A DNA stretch of 7,776 nt from a bacterium. Lineage in GTDB: Bacteria; Krumholzibacteriota; Krumholzibacteria; LZORAL124-64-63. Shown one piece after another: positions 1 through 5,792 of the stretch. The translations under genes and the position numbers were made by a program. Where the stretch lies: NCBI GenBank assembly GCA_003646045.1, contig QNDV01000095.1:1-7776 (forward strand). The letters are read 5' to 3'. The number at the start of each line of letters is the position of its first letter. Position 1 is the stretch's first letter. The notes beneath the pieces are model-generated. The model was not told where the DNA came from and did no database searches. It saw only the letters and a program-made list of their open reading frames with translations.

Positions 1-222
1 CTCCTCGACACCGTGGATCGAAGCCCGGTAGGCGTCTATGTCCACGAACAGGGAAATGACCTTGCCCTCGGTATTCTTGGTCAGGTCCTCGTCATCGTGG
101 CAATCGAGGCAGTCGTCAGCGGTCTGGGCGTGGCTGGGCGTGGCGAAGAGCACGCCCAGGGCCGTGAGCGCCAGCAGCAGCGTCAGGAAGACGGCGACCC
201 GCTTCAACGCATCCTGGATCAT
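1..222 (-). CDS. Exported multiheme-type cytochrome c, N-terminal part (partial, runs off the left edge)
   Basis: Seventy-four residues are visible. Residues 1-33 form a Sec signal peptide: a basic start (MIQDALKRVA), a Leu/Ala-rich core and an ATPSHA-type cleavage region. The mature part opens with a haem c attachment motif, CLDCH, at residues 38-42, followed by an acidic stretch and FVDIDAYRASIHG at 59-71. In cytochrome c3/c7-like and larger multihaem proteins, an 'SxHG' just after the first haem is usually followed at once by a second CxxCH; that part lies outside the window, so the haem number is unknown. The expected role is periplasmic electron transfer. The ATG at 222 sits directly before the signal peptide; the Shine-Dalgarno match is weak (a G-run about 9 nt upstream). 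The gene is separated from its neighbours and probably has its own promoter (273-301). Confidence 0.8.
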   Translation of the reverse strand, partial: MIQDALKRVAVFLTLLLALTALGVLFATPSHAQTADDCLDCHDDEDLTKNTEGKVISLFVDIDAYRASIHGVEE

Positions 223-517
223 GTTGGGGAACCCCCGGAGGTAGGCATTGGCGTTTATTTCATAACACTCTACTTATGGCGGCTGCAGGCGGCGTGGTCA
301 AACAGGATATCATACTGAATCGAAAGAAGTTGTCTGGTATCCAATACATGCCTGCCGCCCCGATTATCCGGGTAAAAAAGATCATGTTTTAAATATCGCA
401 TATTCATATGGTTGTTGCGATGAAACCAGGCAGTTATTCTGCCGCTGAGGGTGATATCCGCTCTCATATCTATCATGCTACCACCCGCCCCGCTGGTGGC
501 CTCCCCTCCCCGCGGGG
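223..517. other. AT-richer intergenic region without a supported gene
   Basis: Between the cytochrome gene and the cNMP-domain remnant the base composition changes: about 250-480 is clearly richer in A and T than everything else in the window. It contains the cytochrome promoter candidate and a small perfect hairpin at 429-443 (GGCAG, loop TTATT, CTGCC) with no following T-run. A 68-codon open frame (270-476, minus) crosses it but has no convincing ribosome site, no recognisable family and unusual codon use, so I do not call it a gene. The AT-rich patch may be a control region or an insertion/deletion scar. Confidence 0.5.
273..301 (-). promoter_or_regulatory. Putative sigma-70 promoter of the cytochrome c gene
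   Basis: On the minus strand there is TTGACC (301 to 296; 5 of 6 to the -35 consensus), a 17-nt spacer, then CATAAG (278 to 273; 4 of 6 to the -10 consensus). This would start transcription near 266 and give a leader of about 44 nt before the ATG at 222. It lies at the edge of an AT-richer patch. This is a sequence match only. Confidence 0.4.
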
Positions 518-540
518 TCAGATCCCGGGATCGACCTGAC
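481..540. repeat. Cluster of short GC-rich inverted repeats
   Basis: Three symmetric elements lie close together: CCACC/GGTGG (481-485 and 495-499, 9-nt loop), the perfect palindrome CCCCGCGGGG (508-517) and the perfect palindrome GATCCCGGGATC (521-532). The last is framed by GTCAG (517-521) and CTGAC (536-540). The cluster lies 3' of the minus-strand operon and overlaps the stop codon of the cNMP-domain remnant, so it could help end transcription. No T-run follows on either strand, so a classical intrinsic terminator is not supported. Confidence 0.35.
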
Positions 541-682
541 GATCCGGGGGAGCAGCCGAAGATTCACGCAGATTGCGGGCCAGGGTACGTATCACGCCCT
601 GGGCAAAGCGGACATCATCCGACAGCAGATCCGTGAATTCCACCGCCGCGATGCTCAACAGGCGGGTGTCACGGACGTCACT
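518..682 (-). pseudogene. C-terminal remnant of a cyclic-nucleotide-binding-domain protein
   Basis: A 54-codon frame ends at TGA (520-518). Its translation resembles the last strand and C-helix of a cNMP-binding domain (Crp/PKA-R type): DTRLLSIAAVEFTDLLSD at residues 5-22, then FAQGVIRTLARNLRE at 26-40. In such domains 'D-x-RLL-x-I/L' is followed by an F-x-x-LL segment and an amphipathic helix ending in LARRLRE-like sequence. The phosphate-binding cassette that should precede it is missing. The frame closes at a TGA only about 12 codons further upstream, inside the 3' end of the pseudouridine synthase gene (last shared bases 681-682), and there is no ATG or ribosome site. It therefore looks like the tail of a gene whose front was deleted. 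The last 14 codons (proline- and aspartate-containing) look like an ordinary linker tail. The family reading is by eye from a short segment. Confidence 0.5.
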
Positions 683-1436
683 AGGCGTCCCGTACTCCCT
701 GGATCTCCTGGCCGGTCAGCGATTTCAGGCTACCTGCCGCCAGGTCACCCAGCCGGATCTCGCCGATACGGATCCGGCGCAGCAGAATGATCTTGTGGCG
801 CAGGGTGTCGAACATGCGCCGTACCTGGCGCACCTTGCCCTCGCGCAGGACCATGGTCAGCACGGTGGCACCGTTCATCTTCTCCACGATATGCACATTC
901 AACGGCTTGAACAGGCCCAGATTCGGCAGATGCACGCCGGCGGTGATGACCCCGATCTCGATGTCCGTCAATTCACCGTCCACCTGCAAGCGGTACTCCT
1001 GTTCGAACTGGGTACCGGATGACACTTTTTCGTTCCAGGCAGGATCGTTGGAAATCAGCAACAGTCCGGTGGTCTTGCCGTCCAGACGACCGGCCGCCCG
1101 CAAACCCGGCACGTCCGGGGGCAGGAACTCGTCGACCCGGCGCCGGTCCGGACCGTCCACCGCGGCGCATACCACCCGCGCCGGCTTGTGGAAGGCGAAG
1201 TAGCGGTAGCCGATATGATCGAGGTTCCTGCCGTCCAACGCGATGCGCTGGTCCGGCGACACGGATGATCTCGGGTTACGCTCCACCACATCATCCACTT
1301 CCACCCGCCCCGCAAGCACCAGCTCTTCGGTGGTCTGACGGGTTCCACAACCTGCCTTTTGCAGGGCACGGGCCAGACCCATGGTACGGTCCGGTCGTCC
1401 GGGATTGCTGCTGGCGAACCTGTGTTTCCGTGTCAT
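681..1436 (-). CDS. RsuA/RluB/RluE/RluF-family rRNA pseudouridine synthase
   Basis: The 251-residue protein isomerises a specific uridine to pseudouridine in ribosomal RNA in the cytoplasm. An S4 RNA-binding domain is at about residues 19-65 (GLARALQKAG, AGRVEVDD). The catalytic domain starts near 78 (YRYFAFHKPARVVC) and carries the catalytic-loop motif GRLD with Asp119 as the expected nucleophile, followed by TTGLLLISND. The C-terminal family signature EGKVRQVRRMF is at 199-209, and the protein ends with the usual IRIGEIRLGDL segment, so it appears complete. The target site (RsuA 16S, RluB/E/F 23S) cannot be assigned from sequence alone. The ATG at 1436 has GAGG 5 nt upstream (1442-1445), which overlaps the TGA of the exchanger gene. 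This indicates co-transcription and possibly coupling. An 18-residue basic lead precedes the S4 domain; Met19 is a less likely start. It is the last gene of the four-gene minus-strand operon. Confidence 0.9.
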   Translation of the reverse strand: MTRKHRFASSNPGRPDRTMGLARALQKAGCGTRQTTEELVLAGRVEVDDVVERNPRSSVSPDQRIALDGRNLDHIGYRYFAFHKPARVVCAAVDGPDRRRVDEFLPPDVPGLRAAGRLDGKTTGLLLISNDPAWNEKVSSGTQFEQEYRLQVDGELTDIEIGVITAGVHLPNLGLFKPLNVHIVEKMNGATVLTMVLREGKVRQVRRMFDTLRHKIILLRRIRIGEIRLGDLAAGSLKSLTGQEIQGVRDA

Positions 1437-1443
1437 GTCATCC

Positions 1444-2409
1444 TCAGGCCCGGGTCATCCAGGCAGTCATCACCAGAATATAGGCCAACAGCAGGATAGC
1501 ACCCCGTCGCCGGCCCAGACCACCGGCAGCCAGACGGGTACTCGCGAACACCAGCACCGTGACCAGCAGCATGCTGACGAGTTGCATATGGATGGCCCCG
1601 TCGGTGTCCTCCAGTTTCCGGAACACACCCACCGGTCCGGCCACGGCCAGGATGTTGAACAGGTTGGAACCGACGATGTTGCCCAGGGCCAGATCGTCCT
1701 CGTTCTTGAGCGAGGCTACGATGGTCGTCGCCAGTTCGGGCAGACTCGTGCCCACCGCCACCAATGTCAACCCGATGATGGTTTCCGAAACGCCCAACTC
1801 CTGGGCGATGCCCAGGGCGGCATTCACGATGAAATATCCGCCAGCAGCCAGACCGACCACGCCCATGGCAACCAGCCCGAGGCCGGCGAACAGGCCCCGC
1901 ACCAGGTGCCCGGGGACCGGTTCGGGCAGATGCTCAGGCACGGGCACCGCAGGCGTCCCCCCGCGCTGGGCACCTTTGATGGTCCAGACGATAAACCCGA
2001 AAAAAACCGCCACCAGCAATCCGGCTTGCCACTGCATCAATTTGCCGTCCCAAACCATGACCACAAAGAGAGCGGTCACGCCCAGCAACAGCGGCAGTTC
2101 CCGGCGCACCAGCCCCCGCTCCACCACCACCGGACGACAGATGGCCGCCGCCGCCAGGATCAGACCCAGGTTCGCCACGTTCGAACCGATGACATTGCCG
2201 AGCACGAGTCCCGTGCTGCCCCGCATGGCACCCATGATCGAAACGAAAAGTTCGGGCGCAGAAGTGCCGAAGGCAACCACCGTCAGGCCCACCACCACCG
2301 TGGGAATACCCAGGATGGCCGAGATGCGCTTGCCACCTTCCACCAGGACCCAGGCCCCACCTACGAGCAGGGCCAGACCGGCGACAAAAACCAGTACGTC
2401 GGAGGTCAC
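1444..2409 (-). CDS. CaCA-family Na+/Ca2+ exchanger (YrbG-like)
   Basis: A 321-residue inner-membrane cation/Ca2+ antiporter that probably extrudes Ca2+ in exchange for Na+ or H+. It shows the two inverted alpha-repeats that define the family: GLTVVAFGTSAPELFVSI (41-58) with GNVIGSNVANLGLIL (71-85), and GLTLVAVGTSLPELATTI (213-230) with GNIVGSNLFNILAV (243-256). The acidic ion-binding residues are Glu53 and Glu225. About ten hydrophobic segments are visible, with a proline-rich cytoplasmic loop at about 145-170 between the halves; the length matches bacterial YrbG-type proteins. The open frame continues upstream to an ATG at 2688, but that part has no membrane character and is antisense-like noise inside the cyclase gene. 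I chose GTG at 2409 because it overlaps the cyclase stop as GTGA (2409-2406), has AAGG 9 nt upstream, and begins right before the first membrane helix. Translational coupling with the cyclase is likely. Confidence 0.9.
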   Translation of the reverse strand: MTSDVLVFVAGLALLVGGAWVLVEGGKRISAILGIPTVVVGLTVVAFGTSAPELFVSIMGAMRGSTGLVLGNVIGSNVANLGLILAAAAICRPVVVERGLVRRELPLLLGVTALFVVMVWDGKLMQWQAGLLVAVFFGFIVWTIKGAQRGGTPAVPVPEHLPEPVPGHLVRGLFAGLGLVAMGVVGLAAGGYFIVNAALGIAQELGVSETIIGLTLVAVGTSLPELATTIVASLKNEDDLALGNIVGSNLFNILAVAGPVGVFRKLEDTDGAIHMQLVSMLLVTVLVFASTRLAAGGLGRRRGAILLLAYILVMTAWMTRA

Positions 2410-3062
2410 GCTGGTCCGCCTTGTTCGGGTGGATCCAGCAGGGCCACGGCCCGCACCGGCGAGGCTTCGGCGCCCTGCAGTTTCAGGGGCAGCACGAGCA
2501 GAGTGAAGGGCACGGTCGGTAATGCTTCCAGGTTGGTCAGGTTCTCCACGTTGACCATTCCCGCCCGGGCACAGATGTCGTGGGCCGCCTGGCCTGCGTG
2601 GGGGTCGAGGCTGGGTGTGTCCAAGCCACTGCCACGCAAATCGGCCCCGGCCAAACGCTCTGCCAGTTCCTTGCTGTACCAGGGCCACTCGCGGTAGTAG
2701 CGCTCCGCGCCCCAGTACCGGCTCCAGCCCGTGGCAAACAGGATGTAGTCCAGTGACGACAGGTCCAGGCCATCCAGGATGGCTGCCGGCAGGGGGCCTG
2801 CTTCCTCGCCATCACCACAGCGCACCACGCGCGCCCGTCCCGCGAAGTGATCCGGGGCCAACTGGTCCAGGGCCGGTTCGCCGGCCAGGAAGTGCAACGG
2901 CGCGTCGATGTGGGTGCCCACGTGACAGCCCATTTCGAAGGTACTGGACTGGTGTCCGGTGGGCCCGTGCTCGCTGACCCGGTTGATGCGCAGGGGACAG
3001 TCGTCACCGGGCCACTGGGGCATGCCGGGGATGATGGTGTGGCTCAGATCGACGATTAGCAT
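2406..3062 (-). CDS. Cyclase-family metal-dependent hydrolase (kynurenine formamidase-like)
   Basis: The 218-residue protein belongs to the cyclase/KynB superfamily (PF04199 type), metal-dependent amide or ester hydrolases. The start VDLSHTIIPGMPQWPGD (4-20) and the zinc motif H47-VGT-H51-I-D53-APLH are hallmark segments. A further His161 and Glu173 (in NVENLTNLEAL) have the same 12-residue spacing as the second-site His/Glu pair of characterised KynB enzymes. It ends with the usual LKLQGAEASPVRAVALL. The length matches bacterial KynB (about 210 residues). No other kynurenine-pathway gene is in view, so arylformamidase activity is not established; other members act on different N-formyl or cyclic substrates. 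The ATG at 3062 has AAGG 7 nt upstream. It follows the DUF503 gene by 28 nt and overlaps the exchanger start by 4 nt. Confidence 0.85.
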   Translation of the reverse strand: MLIVDLSHTIIPGMPQWPGDDCPLRINRVSEHGPTGHQSSTFEMGCHVGTHIDAPLHFLAGEPALDQLAPDHFAGRARVVRCGDGEEAGPLPAAILDGLDLSSLDYILFATGWSRYWGAERYYREWPWYSKELAERLAGADLRGSGLDTPSLDPHAGQAAHDICARAGMVNVENLTNLEALPTVPFTLLVLPLKLQGAEASPVRAVALLDPPEQGGPA

Positions 3063-3090
3063 GGATGCCTTTTCGCGGAGATCCGGAGGC

Positions 3091-3405
3091 TCAGCGCTCC
3101 GAAGCGAAGGATTCGACGTGAATGTCCCGACGCAGGTCGCCGATGGTGAACTCCGATGCTACCAGCACCCGCTCGGCTGAGTCGAGGAGTTCGTGGGTGC
3201 GTCCTTCCGCGCCCGCCACGGCGGTCACCGCCAGAAAGACCCGCTGTCGCAGATCCGGCGGACCCACCTGGGCCACGGCCAGGTGACGATTGCGCAGGCG
3301 CTGGACCAGGGACCGCAGGGGGGCCCGCCGGTCCTTGAGGCTGCGTGCTCCTTCAAGGATCAGGTCGGCCACCAGGGTGCCGGTATAGATGCGTACGTCG
3401 TCCAA
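3091..3405 (-). CDS. DUF503 family protein (YlxP-like)
   Basis: A small protein of 104 residues of the DUF503/YlxP family. The diagnostic block is YTGTLVADLILEGARSLKDR at 7-26, then LRSLVQRLRNRHLAVAQVGP (30-49) and a DLRQRVFLAVTAVAG segment (51-65). The overall length fits the family (about 90-100 residues). The molecular role is unknown; in other bacteria these genes often sit near translation and ribosome-maturation genes, which agrees with the pseudouridine synthase in this operon. I place the start at TTG (3405) because GGAGG lies 5 nt upstream of it and the family begins only a few residues before the first strand. An in-frame ATG at 3432 would add nine residues but has no ribosome site and would put the Shine-Dalgarno inside the gene. 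It is the first gene of the minus-strand operon. Confidence 0.85.
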   Translation of the reverse strand: MDDVRIYTGTLVADLILEGARSLKDRRAPLRSLVQRLRNRHLAVAQVGPPDLRQRVFLAVTAVAGAEGRTHELLDSAERVLVASEFTIGDLRRDIHVESFASER

Positions 3406-3409
3406 ATTG

Positions 3410-3417
3410 CCCTCCCC
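3410..3417 (-). promoter_or_regulatory. Ribosome binding site that supports the TTG start of the DUF503 gene
   Basis: The minus strand reads GGGGAGGG here, with GGAGG ending 5 nt before the TTG at 3405. It is the strongest Shine-Dalgarno match near the gene and argues against the ATG at 3432, which has none. Confidence 0.6.
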
Positions 3418-3507
3418 ACGGATTATCTCCATCAAACCGCACGCAGTCACAATATCAAGAACAAACACGGCCAGTTTGCCGCGAAACCGCACAATGGCCG
3501 CCAATGC

Positions 3508-3527
3508 CGTGGCCCCCGGGGGCCACG
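3508..3527. repeat. Perfect 20-bp palindrome between divergent genes
   Basis: The half-site CGTGGCCCCC is followed directly by its reverse complement. Flanking CAAT (3502-3505) and ATTG (3528-3531) extend the symmetry to a 14-bp stem, with a 2-nt bulge (GC) on one arm. It sits about 100 bp upstream of the DUF503 start and 125 bp upstream of the mltF start. It could be an operator for a dimeric regulator or a cruciform/hairpin; there is no T-run, so it is not a classical terminator. Confidence 0.55.
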
Positions 3528-3651
3528 ATTGCCCCCCATCCCGCCCATACACATCTGCCAAGGCACAACCTGCATTTTTACCACAAGTACCCCCACCAAC
3601 CGGCCGAAAACACTCCCGTACCGCCGCAACGGCACAACAAACAGGATGACC

Positions 3652-5196
3652 ATGCTTCGACCGGGTCGACATCGCCGCCCTTGCCAGGGCCGGATACCGC
3701 GCTACGCACTTTTGGGTGTGTTGCTGCTGCTGTCCGCCTGTGGCGAGAAGGTGACCGACGCCTACCGGCCGGCCCACTGGGGCGACGATCCACAACGCCC
3801 CCACCCCGTGGTCGAGCGCGATCTGGGCAGCATCCGCGCCGGCGGCACCCTGCGCATGATCGCCTTCTACAACTCCCATTCCTATTTCGTCCACAAGGGC
3901 GGCCAGGCGGGATTCGATTACGAACTGCTGTACCGCTTCGCCCGCGAGCGCGGTCTGACCCTCGAAGTAGTGGTGGCCGCGCCGGGTTCAGACGTCATTT
4001 CCATGCTCAACACGGGCCAGGGCGATGTGGTCTGCACCGGCGGACCACCGGAGGCCGAGTGGGGTCGTTGGGTACGTTGGACGCGGCCCACCAATTTCGT
4101 GCGCAAGGTGGTGGTCACCGGGTCGGAGGCGCGCCCCATACCCTCACTGGCGGCCTTGACCGGCCGCCAGGTGATGCTCCCCAACGGCGACCCCTTCCGC
4201 GCCGAACTGCTGGACGTACTGCAATCCGCCCGCATCCGCACCCGCCTGGTGGGCGCCCCCCCCCTGGCCGGTCCCGAGGAACTGCTGGGAATGGTACGCG
4301 AAGGTAGTGCGGATGTGGTGGTGGTGGATGACCTCATGGCCCTGGCCGCCCAGGTACACGCGCCGGGTCTGCAGTTGGGGCCCCAGTTGGGGCGTCGCCG
4401 TCCGTCTGCCTGGCTGGTGCGCGAGAACAGCAGCGACCTGTTGGCAGCCCTGAACCAGTTCCTGAAGGCGCACTTCCACCTGGCTGCCTCGGGCCGCGCC
4501 CGCCGCAGCCGGGACTACGGCATCATCCACGAGCGCTACTTCAGCAATCGCATCACCATCAAGGAATTCCGCACAGCAGGTGACCGCCCCGACAAAAGCG
4601 GCCGTATCTCCCTGTACGACACCGAGATACGCCGCCAGGCCGGAGCCGCGGGGCTGGATTGGCGCCTGGTCTCGGCCCTCATGTTCCAGGAGTCACGCTT
4701 CGATCCCCTGGCGGTGAGCCAGGCTGACGCCAGGGGCCTGATGCAGGTTCTGCCACGGGTGGCGGGCGCCCAGGCCGACAGCCTCTTCGAACCGTCCGCC
4801 AATATTCGCGCCGGCATGCGTCTGCTCAAAGGTGCCTGGCGGCGTTACGCCTACCTGGACAGTCTGGAACGTGTGCGCTTCACCCTGGCGGAATACCACG
4901 CGGGCTTCGGCCACGTGAACGATGCGCGGCGGCTGGCAATGGACGTGGGTCGCGATCCCAATGCCTGGGCCGGCGGCCTGGCCGAAACCCTGCCCCGGTT
5001 GATGGAACCACGCTGGTACAAGGGAACCCGCCATGGATTCTACGGCGGGCAACGAACCGTGACCTATGTCCACGAGATCCTGGGACGCTACCGGGCATAC
5101 ATGCGGCTCGTACCCCGGGAAGAGCGGTTGGCCGCCACCCTGCCCACCAGGTCGGCCTGGGGCATCACACAGAAAGCGCGGCCGGATCCGCCGTAG
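3652..5196 (+). CDS. mltF: MltF-type membrane-bound lytic murein transglycosylase (lipoprotein)
   Basis: The 514-residue protein cleaves peptidoglycan glycan strands with formation of 1,6-anhydro-muramic ends, and probably acts at the inner face of the outer membrane. Residues 1-30 are a lipoprotein signal with lipobox LSAC; Cys30 is the expected lipidation site, and Gly31 (not Asp) fits outer-membrane sorting. Residues about 60-275 are a solute-binding-protein type 3 domain (GTLRMIAFYNSHSYFV, GFDYELLYRFARERGLTLEVV), the regulatory ABC-type module of MltF. Residues about 322-480 are the SLT catalytic domain: ALMFQESRFDPLAVSQADARGLMQVLP with Glu347 as the catalytic acid. E. coli MltF is of similar length and has the same domain order. 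The usual AYN motif reads EYH here (414-416). I chose ATG 3652 because AGGA lies 5 nt upstream; ATG 3646, two codons earlier, has AGG with no spacing. It is transcribed alone, divergent from the DUF503 operon. Confidence 0.92.
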   Translation: MLRPGRHRRPCQGRIPRYALLGVLLLLSACGEKVTDAYRPAHWGDDPQRPHPVVERDLGSIRAGGTLRMIAFYNSHSYFVHKGGQAGFDYELLYRFARERGLTLEVVVAAPGSDVISMLNTGQGDVVCTGGPPEAEWGRWVRWTRPTNFVRKVVVTGSEARPIPSLAALTGRQVMLPNGDPFRAELLDVLQSARIRTRLVGAPPLAGPEELLGMVREGSADVVVVDDLMALAAQVHAPGLQLGPQLGRRRPSAWLVRENSSDLLAALNQFLKAHFHLAASGRARRSRDYGIIHERYFSNRITIKEFRTAGDRPDKSGRISLYDTEIRRQAGAAGLDWRLVSALMFQESRFDPLAVSQADARGLMQVLPRVAGAQADSLFEPSANIRAGMRLLKGAWRRYAYLDSLERVRFTLAEYHAGFGHVNDARRLAMDVGRDPNAWAGGLAETLPRLMEPRWYKGTRHGFYGGQRTVTYVHEILGRYRAYMRLVPREERLAATLPTRSAWGITQKARPDPP

Positions 5197-5210
5197 ATAT
5201 CTACTCTACG
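5192..5210. repeat. Small inverted repeat over the mltF stop codon
   Basis: CGTAGA (5192-5197), a 7-nt loop and TCTACG (5205-5210) pair perfectly. The repeat includes the mltF TAG (5194-5196) and the stop of the small minus-strand frame (5208-5206). It lies between two converging genes and could contribute to ending transcription, but no T-run follows. Confidence 0.25.
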
Positions 5211-5298
5211 CCAACACTTCGTCCAGCAGCGCCCGCGCACACCACAGACGGGTGTTCATCTTCCCGCGTTCGCTGCGGAAAGCTTCCAGGTGACTCAT
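5206..5298 (-). CDS. Possible 30-residue small protein downstream of the DUF493 gene
   Basis: A 30-codon frame reads from ATG at 5298 to TAG at 5208-5206. It starts 26 nt after the DUF493 stop and has AAGGA 7 nt upstream (5310-5306), a good ribosome site. The product begins MSHLEAFRSERGKM and ends ARALLDEVLA; it is a charged, probably helical peptide with one Cys and no membrane segment or signal. I do not recognise it. Alternatives are a truncated remnant of a longer gene or chance. The converging mltF stop codon is 9 nt away, so the frame has nearly exactly the available space. Same-strand spacing suggests co-transcription with DUF493. Confidence 0.4.
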   Translation of the reverse strand: MSHLEAFRSERGKMNTRLWCARALLDEVLA

Positions 5299-5324
5299 GG
5301 AACGTTCCTTCGGATCGGTCCCTA

Positions 5325-5609
5325 TCAGAGGACCATCAACACCTCGGGACAGTCCTTCAAGCCGGCGTAGAGGGCGTCGCGCTCCTCTTCGCTGGTGACC
5401 TCGAGGGTCAGGTTCAGGCTGAGGTATTTGCCCCCGCTGCTGGTGCGCGACAGACCCAGTTCGAAGTCCCGTTCGCCACTGCCGGGATCCAGGCAGACCT
5501 CAAGCATGACCTTCACCGCACGGCGCAGATCGTCCTCGTTGGTACCGACGACCTTGAAAGTCCACGGACACGGGTACGAGATTTCCGGTTTCGCGGCGGG
5601 GTCGTTCAT
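5325..5609 (-). CDS. DUF493/YbeD-like small ACT-fold-like protein
   Basis: The 94-residue cytoplasmic protein is of the DUF493 family (E. coli YbeD, 87 residues). The conserved opening ISYPCPWTFKVVGTNEDDL is at 10-28 and matches the family's FP-x-PF-x-YKV-x-G pattern. The SSGGKYLSLNLTLEVTSEEE region (57-76) matches the 'S-S-x-G-x-Y-x-S-x-x-x-x' strand, and the last residues MVL match YbeD exactly. YbeD has an ACT/regulatory-domain-like alpha-beta fold; its function is not established. In E. coli ybeD precedes lipB-lipA, but neither is here. The ATG at 5609 has AGAGG 6 nt upstream, and the open frame before it has no family similarity. A candidate 30-residue gene follows; the gene is divergent from the outer-membrane-protein gene at 5793. 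Confidence 0.85.
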   Translation of the reverse strand: MNDPAAKPEISYPCPWTFKVVGTNEDDLRRAVKVMLEVCLDPGSGERDFELGLSRTSSGGKYLSLNLTLEVTSEEERDALYAGLKDCPEVLMVL

Positions 5610-5664
5610 GGCAACCTCTGGCAATTGGAGCGGGATTGTCCGGGGCGTTCGGGATATCCGTGGC

Positions 5665-5699
5665 GAAATTGGCGCCGCGCTCAATGTCGCGCCGATTTC
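5665..5699. repeat. Inverted repeat in the divergent region between DUF493 and the outer-membrane-protein gene
   Basis: GAAATTGGCGC (5665-5675) and GCGCCGATTTC (5689-5699) form an 11-bp stem with one G-T wobble and a 13-nt loop. It lies in the 183-bp region between two diverging starts, 55 bp from the DUF493 ATG and 93 bp from the other. An operator or a leader hairpin of either transcript are both possible. I could not find a convincing promoter pair around it. Confidence 0.45.
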
Positions 5700-5792
5700 C
5701 AGACGGGGCAAGTCCGTGCTCCGTGACGCACACCGCGACGCAGGCTGCGGCCCCGTACTGTAGACTGGCCGGCGACCAGGAGGTCACCCGAC

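Larger units (their letters stand above)
3406..3651. other. Divergent control region between the DUF503 operon and mltF
   Basis: About 246 bp separate two diverging starts, so promoters for both units should lie here. On the minus side a GATAAT hexamer (3427-3422) resembles a -10 box, with TTGTGA 19 nt upstream of it, but the spacing is long and the leader would be very short, so I do not assert it. No good -35/-10 pair is visible for the plus direction. The clearest feature is the palindrome at 3508-3527. I see no further gene in this stretch, although frames remain open by GC bias. Confidence 0.5.

Noticed and set aside
359..378. CCCG/CGGG hairpin followed by an A-run, considered as an intrinsic terminator
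   Set aside because: On the plus strand the run is A and not T, and on the minus strand the T-run precedes the hairpin, so the orientation is wrong for either strand.
270..476. 68-codon minus-strand frame across the AT-rich patch
   Set aside because: No convincing ribosome site, no recognisable family, codon use unlike the neighbouring genes, and it runs into the putative cytochrome promoter. Possible but not supported.
2410..2688. 93-codon upstream extension of the Ca2+ exchanger frame
   Set aside because: The extension is rich in Arg/Pro/Gly without membrane character and lies inside the cyclase gene; the GTG at 2409 overlapping the cyclase stop fits the family N-terminus.
1381..2697. 438-codon plus-strand frame
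   Set aside because: It is the antisense shadow of the pseudouridine synthase and exchanger genes; its His/Gln/Arg-rich low-complexity translation has no domain, while the minus strand has clear family motifs.
3610..3641. Repeated short CCGCCGCAACGGC-type stretches before mltF considered as direct repeats or CRISPR
   Set aside because: Only short GC-biased similarity without regular unit or spacing.
3193..3651. Long open frame upstream of mltF
   Set aside because: The frame stays open because of GC bias over the antisense of DUF503 and the divergent region; the signal peptide and ribosome site place the start at 3652.
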